A stretch of 64,000 nucleotides of DNA from Rotaria sordida (Eukaryota > Rotifera > Eurotatoria > Philodinida > Philodinidae): the NCBI GenBank assembly GCA_905250125.1, contig CAJNOL010000601.1:55152-119151 (forward strand), given 5' to 3'. Position 1 is the stretch's first letter; each line of letters starts with the position of its first letter. Under the pieces are notes generated by a model. That model saw nothing but the letters and a program-made list of their open reading frames with translations, did not search any database and was not told the origin of the DNA. A program made the translations under genes and the position numbers. Below, piece by piece: positions 36,622 through 49,290 of this stretch.

Positions 36622-38697
36622 TCATTTCGTCTTAATCCAAGATTGATGACCGTATTGTTGTAACCATTTTAGTTCTTCTCGCACCTTGATTTTTCCATAC
36701 CAAGGTTCGTTGCTATTAATCACTGAATGTCCTTCATTTGGAAAAATGAGTAATTGAACTGGTACTCCCAGACTATGTAATCCACGTTCTAATATGTAAC
36801 TCTGAGCAGGTGGAACCCGAACATCATTTGCACCAGTAACAAGATGTGTTGGTGTACGAACTCTATCTAAGTAATACACGGGGCCTGAGTTCTGGTATAC
36901 ATCTGGTACTTCCCATGGAAAACCACCCATTAAATAGTTTATATGTATCGGCCAATCCATTATACCCCAGGTAGAAACATGTTCGGCTGCACCTGCACCA
37001 GACACAGCAGCATTAAAACGTGTTGTTTGTGTAATTAGCCAATTTGTTAAAACACCACCATAGCTATAACCACCAATTGCAAGTCTGCTCGGATCAGCAA
37101 TACCGTCTCTAATCAAACGATCAACACCTGAAAGAATATCAATTCCAGGTCGGATTATAGGTTGATAACGAACTTCACTGAGAAACTGATCACCATATCC
37201 GGTTGATCCTCGATAATTTGGTTCTAAGACTAACCAGCCATTCAAGGCTGCTAATGGAGCCCAAAAGTAACCATTGCCTTGTAAATGATTGAGACTTGCA
37301 TCATATGGACCACCGTGAATCAGGAGGAAAAGAGGCAAATTTGTTGATTCAAATTGTCCTGGTGGATAATGTAAAATTCCTTCGATTGTTCTATTATCTT
37401 CATCACTTTCCCAATAGAAATTTTTCGATTCAGGTAGTATACGTTGCGTCCAAAGACCATTTTCATTTGTAATTGCATTGGCCGATGCAAGTTGATCAAT
37501 ATTGTCAACACAATAAACTTCTTTTGGTGTTCTAAGTGATGAATAAATAAATGCAATAGAACAATTTTGATTAGATGATCTAGAAACTGCAATAGATTCG
37601 TATGTACCACTCCAGCCACGATGTTGAATCGAATTATCCATAGATGACTGCTGTGAATAGATTTGAACATCCGTACCCCATTGTCCAAGAATATAAATAC
37701 TACCATCGGTTTTCGTCGCATATCCCACGATATTACCATCAAAATCATTTCCCAACCGTTCAATTTGTCCATTTGTTATATCAACAGAATACAATCGTAA
37801 TTGAGTATCATTAAACTTTCCATTACTTGAACTTAAGGTAAAAACTTGAAATAAAATCTGTTTACCATTACTTGATAATTGTAAATCTCGTTCAATTGCT
37901 TCATTGTATGTCAATTGTACCAGTGATGATACATTTTGTAGATCAATCGAATAAATTTCATTATTGTCTAGCTTTTCCAATATGTCTGTTATCGATGTCA
38001 ATATAAGTTTTTGTTCGGATGGAACAAATAAAAGTTCACCAATAAGAAAAGAAACATTTCGAATGATTTCAATTTTTGTTGGTGCTATTTGATTTTTCAT
38101 ATCAATATCAATACGATATATTGTACTACCTTGTTTAGTTTTAGGTTTTCGATATTGTATAACATCTTTCCATTCAGTTTCATCTAAATCATCTTCATCT
38201 TTTGTTGGCCATGACGTCAATGCAGTGAAATAAAGAGCAGAATCATCTTCGGACCATGTTATAGTCAAAGGAATTGTTGCGCCAATACCAATCGGTAATA
38301 ACTCGTTTGATTCAATTGAAAACAAATATATCCGTTGTTCTACATTTGTAAGATGATTTGCATTTTTCGCACTTATATCTGAATTTTCGTCGAGTAACAA
38401 TACAATCCAATTTCCACTTGGTGACCATTGTGGTTTGAAAGCTCCGAAAAGTTTCCTTGTAATTAATTTTTTTTGTTGATTTTCAATTTCATATAGCCAT
38501 AAACTATTCTCAAAAGAATTTGAATTCCATAGTGGACGGCTAGTATGAATAAGCAAGTATTTACCAGCTGGCGAAAAACTCAACGATGGATAATGTGCGT
38601 AATCAAAAAATTCGTCGAATGATAACGGTGGTTTTGTTTGCATCGAAGAACATAGTGTGAGTTTGAAAATGAACAATATATAGAATATCACGTACAT
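36622..38697 (-). CDS. Secreted S9-family serine peptidase (prolyl oligopeptidase / DPP-like)
   Basis: A single-exon frame of 691 residues from ATG. Residues 1-17 are a signal peptide. Residues about 20-430 form the N-terminal beta-propeller, with repeated S/P-SPAGKYLL, WSPSGNWIV, WSEDDSALYF and SSNGKQILF blade motifs. The C-terminal alpha/beta hydrolase domain starts near 440 with an oxyanion-region HGGPYDAS and the nucleophile motif GGYSYGG (Ser545). Asp625 (GANDVRVP) and His657 (NEGHSV) complete the triad. By family, such enzymes cleave short peptides, usually after proline, alanine or an N-acyl group; the precise class (DPP-type or acylaminoacyl-peptidase-type) cannot be settled here. All catalytic residues are intact, so it looks functional. 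Confidence 0.9.
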   Translation of the reverse strand: MYVIFYILFIFKLTLCSSMQTKPPLSFDEFFDYAHYPSLSFSPAGKYLLIHTSRPLWNSNSFENSLWLYEIENQQKKLITRKLFGAFKPQWSPSGNWIVLLLDENSDISAKNANHLTNVEQRIYLFSIESNELLPIGIGATIPLTITWSEDDSALYFTALTSWPTKDEDDLDETEWKDVIQYRKPKTKQGSTIYRIDIDMKNQIAPTKIEIIRNVSFLIGELLFVPSEQKLILTSITDILEKLDNNEIYSIDLQNVSSLVQLTYNEAIERDLQLSSNGKQILFQVFTLSSSNGKFNDTQLRLYSVDITNGQIERLGNDFDGNIVGYATKTDGSIYILGQWGTDVQIYSQQSSMDNSIQHRGWSGTYESIAVSRSSNQNCSIAFIYSSLRTPKEVYCVDNIDQLASANAITNENGLWTQRILPESKNFYWESDEDNRTIEGILHYPPGQFESTNLPLFLLIHGGPYDASLNHLQGNGYFWAPLAALNGWLVLEPNYRGSTGYGDQFLSEVRYQPIIRPGIDILSGVDRLIRDGIADPSRLAIGGYSYGGVLTNWLITQTTRFNAAVSGAGAAEHVSTWGIMDWPIHINYLMGGFPWEVPDVYQNSGPVYYLDRVRTPTHLVTGANDVRVPPAQSYILERGLHSLGVPVQLLIFPNEGHSVINSNEPWYGKIKVREELKWLQQYGHQSWIKTK

Positions 38698-41076
38698 GAT
38701 TCGTTTTTATCTAAACAAACTAGATAATACTTTCACTGAAGACAAATAAATTTTGGATTTGATCGTCATGTTCAATTAATCGACTTTTGGTGCTTATTTT
38801 TTGAGTATTGACATAATCAGACAAATTCCATCTCTCTATAACTACTTCCATTAATATAAAGACAGTTCCATCTCAATTGAATCTTAGCATATGCCATAAT
38901 TCTTATGAGCCTTTTCTGACTATTAAAAATTCCGTTAAATAATGGTCTGCTCATGAAAACGCGAAGAAAAAGCTCCAGTCGAAGGAGAATGGTTAATGGG
39001 ATTAGTGTATTCATCAATGATATCTCTGTAAAAGCAAATCACATATAGTTGCTGCAAGAAAAGAAAAAAAAATCCATCGTGATACTCAAGAAAGATCCTA
39101 TTATACACACAAATAAAAACTTACCTAGACACTCACAGATGCTACTCCTGTTTTCGTTTCGAATAGAGTCTCATCCATGGCCAACCCTCGCTTGAAAGAT
39201 CTTTCTCATTCTATCGAGGGATGGCATACACGCAGGTTTACTAGATATTTCAATCAGATTAAGAGCGAATGCACTATTGATATTATTTATCTGTGACCTT
39301 TTTCTTCAACAATCAATTGATAATCCAAGGTAAGGTATTGTTTTGTCCTTGTTTTGTCAAATGTGACATCGGTTGATAGTCTAAAAACATGTTTTTCTGA
39401 TTTTTTTGACATCGGTGATAAAAATCCTCATAAAAATCAACATACAGCTAGTTCTATTTGGATGCATAAAAATTGTCTAGACAGAGGATATTGAAATGAT
39501 TATCATGCACTACCTTTTGAGAGAATGTGCATCTGACTGAAAGGGGAAAATATTTCGTGTTATTTTCAAACTTATTATTACAACTCATTTTCACAACCAG
39601 TGTGATTATTTTGATCTCTAATGACATAGAAGTCATTGTACTATAAAATACTGGTAGTACCAGTGAATGGAAATTTTAGGGTATTGAATATAGATATCTA
39701 CAAATCTTGACAATCGTTTACAACAACTTCATGTAGACCCCGTGTTGTCAATTTATGTTTGTTAATGTTCATGGCTCTTCAACTTGGTCAAAAAACGAAC
39801 AATATACGGACACTCATTTGAAATAACAGTATATAAGAGCATCTGATTTTTCTTGCTTACTAAATATTCCGATGCGAGCAATTTAGATATCACGTTACGT
39901 GTTTTTAGTACTCATGAATATGAATAAACCATGTCAGTCTCTTATACTTTGCGTAGACCTATCTCGAAGTGGTTCTTTCGAAGCCCGTTACAAAATACTT
40001 GTCTCGAGTGCATTAGTATATTGTCTTCAGCGAAAGAGACAATAGGACATAAATAGATATTTATTTCAGATATCAGTGAATCAATTACTCATTTTTTTTG
40101 TACACCACGATATAGAGGAAGCAGTATGATTGAATAATATCGATGAAGCTTCTTCTTTCTTAGCCAAGAGCTTTGTCTAATTCAACGAAGACTTTGTAGT
40201 AATGTGTCGATTCTACACAAGCACCCTTCGTTGCATTCAAATGAACTTTTGTTTACTAAAACGCCTGTGATGTGGATCCTTTCCAAAACTAAAAGTTTCT
40301 TATCGCATTATCATTACAGCTCAATTTTCTAGGGCATGTGGATGGTCTGCCATATTCATACATGATATCGAGCTGACAGCGTTATTGAAGCAAACAATTC
40401 TTTCGAGACTAACATTGATTTTCAGTTACTTTTTCCACTTTTACTACGAATGTTTTGTCTCGAGTTAGAAGTGGTTGAAATATTTTTCATTCTCCAGTTT
40501 TCTTGCGTCACAACTATTCGTCTCGGTGTAGGCAAAAGTGAAGATACTCGTTTGTCATTTTGTAAATAACGAGGAAAGACTTTACTGGTTGTCCATCGAC
40601 ATCTCTATGCTAGACCAGTTGCAACATCTGCTTTGAGAAAGCTGTCCAACAGAGATAGTCGATTTGTGATAGACCATCGACCATATCTTTCATCATCTCA
40701 AATCGACAATAATTTTTTCATTCAGTCTACCTTGTAATTAGAATAGCAGTTTTTTTGAATAGCTTTCAATGTGTGAACCACTTTTCCTTCTATAAAAAAA
40801 TCAAAGTATGTTGTCTTTTTTATCATTATTTTTCTGTATTAATCCACGTTAAATATGATGTGAGAAAAAAACATTTAATTTAAACATCATTTTCATCAGC
40901 CGGATAAGCTGGAGTGAGACAGAGAGAGTAATATGAGAAGACTAAAATATGAGACTGATCGACTACTAGTGAAGATAAGAAGAGTCACTGCCAAAATAAA
41001 CGAGAGCAAAAAAAGGTCAATAATGATGATATTTGTTGATGCCATTGAATTTTCTTTACACGCAGCAGTTGTTCGT
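38698..41076. other. Intergenic
   Basis: No supported gene. A small C-rich/G-rich palindrome occurs at 39175-39229 (CCATGGCCAACCCTCG against CGAGGGATGGCATAC). Confidence 0.4.
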
Positions 41077-41633
41077 TTAAAAAGTACGTGATTCGAGTAC
41101 CTCTTGCGGAGGTTGTTTGATGTGCGCTGGTTGATATAAAACAGAAAAACTAGTAGTCTGGTGATCTGCATCCCGACTTTTGCCTGCATAGTGACCTAAA
41201 TGTAGAAATTCTTGCAAATCTGCATAAATACTACACACTTACTTCTTGATTTCATTTCACGAGCCTCTTGACAAAGTGCGCATGAACCACAACACAATGT
41301 CGCCGGAACATCGCCACATGTCGAGCCTTCTCTAAGACCATACATTTTTCGTAATTTTTCTCGTTTGAAATATTGCGGCAACCAGTATTGACCAGAACCT
41401 CCTAACATCCAATAGACACAACACATAAGCGAACAGTTACTACCATCGAGCTTCCTAGCATTTGAGCCGAATAGACATGAAGGACACCAAAACCCACAGC
41501 AGCAGATGCTGCAATCATTAAAACAGCCAAATAGTTCCTCTAGAATTCGACATACAAACAAAAGTTGCATCGATAATTATTCTTGTACATCTGACAAAAT
41601 ATACGTACCGTTCCAGTAATTGCCATCTGACAT
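41077..41633 (-). CDS. PLAC8-family cysteine-rich protein
   Basis: Three exons: 41609-41633, 41243-41539 and 41077-41195, with introns of 69 and 47 bp, join in frame to 146 residues. The start MSDGNYWNEELFGCFND is a typical PLAC8 opening (W...LF.CF.D...C). It is followed by CSICCCGFWCPSCLFGSNA, then a hydrophobic middle, then the REKLRKMYGL and CGDVPATLCCGSCALCQEA block that ends the PLAC8 domain. A short polar C-terminal tail ends in ESRTF. By family, these are small membrane-associated proteins (cornifelin/PLAC8, plant FW2.2/PCR), linked to cell-size control or metal transport in other organisms; the role here is unknown. The first exon of eight codons is not visible as a long frame on its own. 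Confidence 0.85.
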
Positions 41634-43556
41634 TTTATAGGCGGTCGAAAGTTTTATTTCTTGATGCAAAGATTGCGTGTTCTTTTTCTTCAGAAGGTAT
41701 ATCTTGTAGAAATGATCGACTCTTACAAGTAGTGCTTGTCTTTCTGATTCTGTATGGCATCGTCGTAATGTATATAAGTAGAAGAAAAAACGAAAAAGAT
41801 TGCATTCAATTTTTTTGCGCTGTTCTGTCTCACGTTTTTACTTCATTTGCACTTTCTCCTTCGATAATTACGATTTTTATTACTGTCTTATACCATAGAT
41901 CTACGTTTTTCTCTCATGCTGCAAACATAAGTCAATATTGCAGTGAATCAGAGTATCCAGCGGCTGTACACTGTATAGCAGGCTCGCTATAATTTGGACC
42001 TATTATCTGAGTCTGAATTAGAAAGAGAGTAAAGAAGAGAATCAGTTCGAAGAGAAGATCATTGTCGTCATTCATTCACTCAATCTCACTCTATTTGAGA
42101 CGTAGGTAAGTGTTTCAAGTTCCAGTGATGTTGTCATGAGCTTTGTAGCTGCTGGATACGTCGATTCTCTATTGTATTTGTTTAAGTCAGCAGCATGAAA
42201 GAAAAGTATAGATCGATAGTGTAAAACAGTAGCTTCATTATCAAATTTACATTTCTGTTAATAAGATGTAGAATAAAACAATTTTTTATCAGATATTTTA
42301 TTTATTTTTACTTAAATATTGCTCAATGTTATTGGGCAAATACGCGAAATGTGAGTGATCATCTATTGTAACTAATGAATTCAGTCGAATGAAGACAATG
42401 GAAACAAGACTCACGCAAATAATATAAAAGAATTATTTCTTCGCTTTTTTGAATAAAGCAAATTCATTGATGAAATAGGCTTTTTCAAAATAAATAAAAT
42501 AGTATTCTGAACACACTATAATAAAACGCGTTCATGTTGTTTGACTATTGCGATCATTGCCAGTGTTAAGATTGACTATCACCAAATTCAATATGAATCA
42601 TTCTTGATACTACTTGTCATCATTATCAGAAAGATCTATCACAATTGCATCATCAATGCTTGTATACAATCGAACACCGTTTTCAAAACAGCGTTTGGCT
42701 GCACTGAACGAATCCAATAATCCTATAAGCATAGCTTAGATATTTCTTCGCGCTTCTTCTTCAAACCAAGTTGATATGGTCACCGTTTTCACGCACAAGT
42801 GAACAACAAACAGCTTGTGCTCATACACTTTTAGTGTTAAAAACAGACTTTGAGTATAATTTACAATTAAAGATCTTATATTTTTTCATTTTCTGCTTCG
42901 TAAAAATTTCTCGTCACATGCATCGATACTTTTAAATATATTCATTCAATCAACGATTGAGCGCAATCTGTTGAGCACATCAACGGATTCAGATGAGCCC
43001 ACGGCATCATCAAATCAAAATAAATAAGTTGATTCGAGACTCTTTTGAGAAATTGTTTCCCATAGTCTGATCGGGCCTATTTCGAGACGAGTACGAGGAG
43101 AAAATTGAGCTATGAAGCAATTGCTGGTGGATTCAACAGCACAACAGCAGTACTCATTACCAGAAAAATGGTATGCCGATCGATGTTGGAGAAAACTGCG
43201 CAAAAATATTATACCCAGCAACTTGATATATCGCGCCGCAAAAGAAAAGCGTTTCGAACTTTAGAATACATACATAAGAAAAATAAATCCAACAGGCCTT
43301 ACCTGTTAAGAAATGTCAAGCTTTGTTTTCCCTGATAAAAGAAACTCTCAAAACAAATGTTTTAATGATATGGATATTCCCTTCATTCGCATCCTAACAC
43401 CTAGAATGTGCTCAACAATGTATAAGGAGCCGAGCTTTTAACAGTTCTATCTTTCACTGAAAACGATGGGATATTTCATTTGTTATAAATAGAAATCGTG
43501 TTATATTCATTCTGTAAAATATGATGAACGATAAAAATTTTTTATTGTCTCATTAG
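41634..43556. other. Intergenic with one exon-like stretch
   Basis: No firm gene. The possible terminal exon at 42610-42722 is listed separately. A 50-codon ATG frame on the plus strand near 43112-43264 (starting MKQLLVDSTAQQQ) was not recognised. Confidence 0.35.
42610..42722 (-). CDS. Possible terminal exon of an unrecognised gene
   Basis: After an acceptor-like TATGCTTATAG the frame reads 37 codons to TAG: LLDSFSAAKRCFENGVRLY, then TSIDDAIVIDLSDNDDK. Composition and codon use look coding, and the acidic end is a plausible C-terminus. An upstream exon ending in STWFEEEARRNI-like sequence is possible but its splice site is weak. No family was recognised. Confidence 0.25.
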
Positions 43557-45200
43557 CTATTGCTTTTTTCGTATTACTGATAGAATTAAGTGACACTGAT
43601 AATAAATAAGTCGATAGAGCATATGAATGAATTCCATGATTGAGAGAAAACTAAGACCGAGCCATAGACCAGTTAGACCGCCAACTTTCGATAAAACGTC
43701 ACCTAAAGTGATTTTCGCTTGCTGTATCTGAATATCGACGAAAGCTGCCTCACGTACGACGGTAACAGCAACATAATTGTTTTGAATATGCGTACGCCAG
43801 GTTGTTGACCAATCTAATGGTAATGGCACTGAAGAATTTTCAACAAATGCCTTAATTCCATTTAATTGCCACTCAGATGGTGTTATAAACGAAGATATTT
43901 TAAGAGGAAAGTCTATTAGAGAACATTGCAATGTACAATCCGGACAATATCGTTCAATGAATGATGATGATGCCGTGAATGTATCAGTTGCTCGACGATA
44001 ACAAGAATCAGTGTAATTGCAAAGAGGCGCTAAGATGACGTTTTTTGTGTCTGGCAAAACAATGTAGCGAACGTTCCATAAATAAGGATTAATACAGCCA
44101 CATTGTTCATACCTGCATAAAAAGTATTTTATTTCGACATAAGTGAGATACATGCAATAATTGTTCCTAAATACACTTACGTGTAAGCTTGCATACAGAG
44201 TTCATAGCATGAGAGTTGCGAATAACTATAATCAGCACCATTATAATCGTTAAACATTACTTTCATCGAAAGAGGTATATTGTCAGTACATGAAGTATAT
44301 GGTGAAGATAAAAAGAAATTTGTCTTCTTTGTAAAACTCAATTTGTATTTCCGTCCTGGTGCCAATCCTATGCCATTTGCATCAATAAGTGGTACTTGTG
44401 CATTGTCGTGTACTAGACCAACCATGCCAATGCCTTTCGTAAAGACAAGACCCTAATATTTGATTCGATATCTTTGATGCCTACTCACTATCTACAACAT
44501 ATGGCACATATTGTTGACTATGTACATAAAAAGCTAAATTAAGTCGACCAGTGCCACTATATTGATTTCCGTATCGTACACCAACACTAGTATTTTTCAT
44601 TTTAGCATTGAATGTAAAGCACAGACCATATGTTGATGAGACAAATGGAATAAAATCAGCACTTGAACAAGGCATAGAATCGTATAAACATTGATAGAGC
44701 ATCGAATAAAGTGAAAACGAATATTGTGCAATTGATTCATTTCTATTAACTTTATATTGTATAAAATTTCGAATTCGAAGTGGAGATAATGCATTCATAC
44801 TATTTTCATTGGTTAAATTTAGTGTATTTGTATAGTTTAGAAACGGTTCTATGAATTGATCGTAACGAAATGATGCAGCATTACAAATACTGAATGCTGG
44901 AAAATATTGTGGCCATTCAACATTAACACTCATATCTGTTTGTGTTTGATATTGAAGATATTCTAAAATCGCTTTAACAATAAAATAGAGCATTAAAGAG
45001 CTGAAAGCAACAAATGAGATTGCCCAAAAAATTCGACTGTGCACATTTTCACTGTTAATAATATTCGGAAGGCCATGGATAGTTGTGTTTGTGGCAAACT
45101 CATGAATGATTGAACGACGACGATGCAGTTTTTTCCCACTTTCCGTCGTTGATAATTCATTTGGAGATTCTGTTGATAAATGATTATTGATGTTTGACAT
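43557..45200 (-). CDS. DEG/ENaC-family sodium channel subunit
   Basis: Three exons: 44489-45200, 44181-44433 and 43557-44112, with introns of 55 and 68 bp, join to 506 residues. A first transmembrane helix follows the N-terminal tail (RIFWAISFVAFSSLMLYFIV), then the post-TM1 FPAFSICNAASF motif. The large ectodomain has conserved cysteines, the NGIGLAPGRKYKL block (compare ASIC GxGVAPG), and C...C..QC.CINPYLW. The second transmembrane helix carries GGLTGLWLGLSFLSIMEF; Gly-Leu-Ser at 474-476 is the G-x-S selectivity filter. By family it forms trimeric amiloride-sensitive sodium channels gated by peptides, acid or touch. The first intron has two possible donor/acceptor pairs; the one chosen gives consensus GTGAGT, a 55-bp length and keeps frame. 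The ATG at 45200 is the first in frame. Confidence 0.88.
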
Positions 45201-46305
45201 TGAAATATCGTTTTCTAAAAGTATGCAATAAAGATAAATCCTCTTGATGCATTTTTGAACTATATGCAACTGACTATTATCACTCTTGTGCTTTCTTCTA
45301 CTTAACAGATACTAGAATAACTGATTTCGAACTAGATTTGATTGATGTTAAATGATTTGTATTTAAAAATAGATCAAGCATGATAAAATTATAGCGTGAT
45401 TACTGTCAGTATCAACAGTTTACCAAAATCCTATCCATCTATGATAATGTTTCTTGCTCACACAATCGCTCTAAATATTGCATTGTAATTCTTAAACTAT
45501 TTCTAACAACAATTTTCATTTAACTGTTAGGGTGTGAGTGTGGGTATGGATTGGTAGGTCTTCTCTTTAATCGCATCCGCATCCTATCTGCTTTGAATAT
45601 TGTCGAAATTCAGATGGGCAAAATTTGATTATCGAAACATCATAGACCCATAATTGATATCACGAAGGAAATTGCAGAATATTTGTATTTTTATGGACAC
45701 TATTAGCTGTTGAATTTAGTGCACATAAGTTTTCTATCTTGACTTACGTTGATCTTCGAAAGAAGATGTTTGTTGTGATTTCATGATTGTTATTTTAATA
45801 TATCTTTCATCTTCATATATTTTCTCGAATTTGTCCTACTTGTTTTTCGTGTTCTGTCTTTAAATTTAGTTGCTACCAAGCTTAACTCTCATTAATACAA
45901 TCCATAGCAATAAATAATTGCACCTACGATTATTATTCCATCACTCTTTTTTTCTTTTCAACCATTCACATATGAATAGAATCGAACTATACAAAGAACA
46001 TAATGGAAGTGACTGCGAGTTGATTACTTTCGCATATAGAAAATAAAAAGCAGCATTATACTAATGTTTATCGAATATAAACACATCTAATAAAGGACAA
46101 GCAGACGAAATCGATGACAAATTAATAATCGATATCCCTTTTGTTCAATCTCGCCATTGAATGATTTTATGTGTAGACAGTAATCTGAAATATTCTAAAC
46201 GTTTTGAACAATATTCGATATAAATCTCTTTTTTCATCGATGCTCAGTGCTTCGATATAGGTTAAGCAAATACGAAGATGTATAAAAAAACGTTCTGCGG
46301 GTAAA
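45201..46305. other. Intergenic
   Basis: Upstream of the channel gene; contains one telomere-like palindrome. No gene recognised. Confidence 0.4.
45528..45586. repeat. Telomere-like palindrome, GTCTTCTC centre
   Basis: A G-rich arm GGGTGTGAGTGTGGGTATGG, a centre AGGTCTTCTC (reverse complement of GAGAAGACCT) and a C-rich arm CGCATCCGCATCC. Read on the minus strand it has the same layout as the copies at 23.2 and 36.3 kb. Confidence 0.6.
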
Positions 46306-46539
46306 ATGAAATGCTCTGTCTTTCTCTTATTCGTAGTAAAATTCATTCAAACCATAGATAACGTTGAAGAGATTTACTGTTTGAAAACAGAAAACAAACA
46401 ATCTAAAATTAACTTATATTCTCTCTTTATTCGGAAGTTCATTCGATCATCTTCATTTAAAAGGATAAATTATCATCGTCAAGATTTCTTTCAGAAAAGA
46501 AACTTTAGAAATATTGTTCGACGTGTTATCTTTCTCTGA
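46306..46539 (+). CDS. Possible secreted peptide precursor
   Basis: Seventy-seven residues from ATG. A hydrophobic N-terminus (CSVFLLFVVKFIQTI) looks like a signal peptide. The rest is very basic, with several dibasic sites (RK, KR, RR) spaced along NLYSLFIRKFIRSSSFKR and RNFRNIVRRVIFL, as in neuropeptide precursors. No amidation glycine or repeated peptide is visible, and the frame is short in AT-rich DNA, so chance is possible. Confidence 0.35.
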   Translation: MKCSVFLLFVVKFIQTIDNVEEIYCLKTENKQSKINLYSLFIRKFIRSSSFKRINYHRQDFFQKRNFRNIVRRVIFL

Positions 46540-47311
46540 AATACAAAAATCCTTTTTTTTCCATCTTAGAAAAATAATTATTTATGAGAGCTCTACTCTC
46601 AGTTCATATTTTGGCTGTAAGGTAAATCTCGATGGGATAAAAAATGTTTTTTACTGAGATCTTGCTCACAAATTGATCTAAATGTTATTAGATTTTCCTG
46701 ATACTTTCAGCAAAAGCAAAATATGCCTTTCATGATATACTGAATTTATGATTGGATTAAATAATTGTGTCCTTTCTAAGACTAATGGTTATTTATTTTG
46801 CAAATCCAATACATCAAGAAAAGAAATTTGTTTTTGATGAAAATTTCATGCAAATTCAATAGTAATTAGATCTATCTGCACGTAAAATGTCAATTAAAAA
46901 ATTCTAGAACTCATTTTTTTTTGTCAATATCATATCTATAGATCAAATATTTAATGAAATGACTCTAATATTAGGACACGTAGTTCATAAACACATATCA
47001 ATTTGAAGTTGCTTTTTTATTCAAAAGATCTATCTATCGAGTGAGAGATGTAGTCGCAGAATAGCTCTCACAAATATTGTTCAAAATTGGAAAAAATAAC
47101 GTCAATCCTTGTCACAGATAATGGAATCGTTTTCTGCCAAAATATTCAGATACATTAATTGTACATGAGAAAATTTTAATGGTAATTATAAACAATGTTT
47201 TACAATTTACTTTATATACAATTTCTAGATAATCGTTCAAAATTTGTATCTAAATTCAATACACTGTTTTGTAGAGAAATATTTGTTTTAAAGTTTAATA
47301 GAAATTGTGCA

Positions 47312-47376
47312 TGAAGAGAAGACCAACACCTACATTCATCTTCACGCACTCATCGACACCCACTGACATCCATATC
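47312..47376. repeat. Telomere-like C-rich tract with GAGAAGAC
   Basis: GAAGAGAAGACC followed by degenerate C-rich units (AACACCTACATTC, CACGCACTC, GACACCCACTGACATCC). The G-rich partner arm is missing, so it looks like half of a palindrome. Confidence 0.5.
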
Positions 47377-49193
47377 GTCGAAGAATACGACCATACGCAA
47401 GGCTGCACTTCCTTTCAGTTCAAAATGGGTGATATCACGATATAGATACTTGATGAAAGAATGCTGTGAATCGCATTGAGTTCTACCATTTAACTTGTCC
47501 AGTACCGATTACTGACTGTTCTTTGTGACGGATGACAAAGAATTTATGTCTTTCCTTTCATTTCAATATTTGTTACGTTGCGCATCTGTAGTACTTCTAA
47601 CCAAAGAAGACAACGAAAATAAAACAATTATCTTGGACTGTGTGTCACACGACAAGTAATGGGCTGCAAGTTATGCGATAGAAACGAATAAAAGAGCCGA
47701 TTTCGCGATTACGATACACACTGTGTACCATTTTCTACTTCTCTAAGAAATTGTGCAGTAACGTATAATATTGCATTCGTGACTACAAGGACATATATAC
47801 GTTATGAAGTAATTTTGTATTGAAAATAAAATTGCGTAGTATGTATAATAGTCGCAAAATGTATGTACTTTTTTCTTCTTGTCTTTCTGTCGCAATACTT
47901 AGTTACTAAAATAATCGATCTTGACAACAGCATTGATTAACATTGTGATGGAGCTGCTACTTTCATCACAAATCAGAAAAACCGATCAGACAACATACAT
48001 ACCTTGAAAATCAGTGCCATTTGAAACGGATAGCCAATGCAAGAATTGATCAAAAGTGATAATAGTTGATCTCACTTGCATCACATATGACACTCATCGA
48101 GTGTAATAATGTTCCAAATTTCAAAAAAAAAAGTAAATTTCTCTCATGAAAGATACAACTTAAAAACTGTTTCTGCAGAAAAATCATATCAACAAGAGAG
48201 TTGAGAAGTTACGATAATTTTCATTAAAGGAATCGAAACCGTCTACTCGAAAATATTCTGGAATTTGGTCGATGCTTGACGTGAAAATTTTCGTTACGTA
48301 TAGTTTGCAGAAATTTTGTGGATATTATGCCTTTTTGGATGTTTATATTTTCGGAAAATAGTCAAAAATTTCTTTTTTTTTCGCGGATTGCTTATTATCG
48401 AAATTATCTGAAACTTGTTTAGTAGTATATCAAGAACTTTGGAATTCTTTTAGAAATTGTCGTTCGATGCACGAGTAAATGATGAAATTTCTTCGAATTT
48501 TACTTCTTCTATCTTGATAGCTGCAGAAAATTTTGTGAAAACAAGTGAAAAATTTTTTGATATATACAATAAATAACTTTGTATTTCATGTTTGTTTGAC
48601 ATATAGAATTATTCATCAAATTTTAAACTGTATCGTTCAATGTTACTCTAGTATGATTTGTTATAATTATTAACATGTAATTAATATAAGTGTAAATCAC
48701 CATTTTATAATCGAATAATGTATATTTTCTTCTCATTATTCAAACCATATCCACACTTTTTATGATCGTCGTGAAGAATCGATTGTATACTAGATGATCA
48801 AAATACACAAATGTTGATTTGATTTAATTGATATACAAATGTTACTAGAGAAGAACAGTTTTATCATTTTTCTCTTTTTGAAGTAATCCTCATTGAGAAA
48901 ATGGAAATATGAAGAAATATTCTAGTTGAAATAATAGACGAAGTATATGCTGAAAACGGTATATGTATTCATTTCTTTTTCAAATCCGATTCATAAATTG
49001 TAGTCAAAACATAATTGACCATTTAATAACATCGTAGGTCGTTTGTTTTACGTTTTTTTTATCATTTATTCTAATCAAACGAATATGCCATGAGTTATCA
49101 TTCTATCGAAACTTGCTCTCTGATATTGTCCTCTTATTAGTTTTTATTTAAATATACGAAGATACTCAATTCACTCATCAACTATCTTTTAAA

Positions 49194-49290
49194 TGAGGGT
49201 GTGGGTGTCAGTGTGCCGTGTTGGGTGCAGGTATAGGTTGGGTCATCTCAACAACACGTCCACAGTCATATGCATACCTACACCCACACC
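49194..49290. repeat. Telomere-like palindrome
   Basis: A G-rich arm GAGGGTGTGGGTGTCAGTG, GTTGGGTGCAGGTATAGG; a centre TCATCTCAACAACACGTCC; and a C-rich arm GCATACCTACACCCACACCC. One of the longest arms in the window. Confidence 0.65.

Noticed and set aside
37320-37772. 150-codon minus frame inside the S9 peptidase
   Set aside because: Shadow frame of the peptidase gene.
43105-43335. Plus frame and an overlapping 50-codon ATG frame near 43.1-43.3 kb
   Set aside because: Two competing frames of similar quality, no family match, no splice support; possibly a decayed element.
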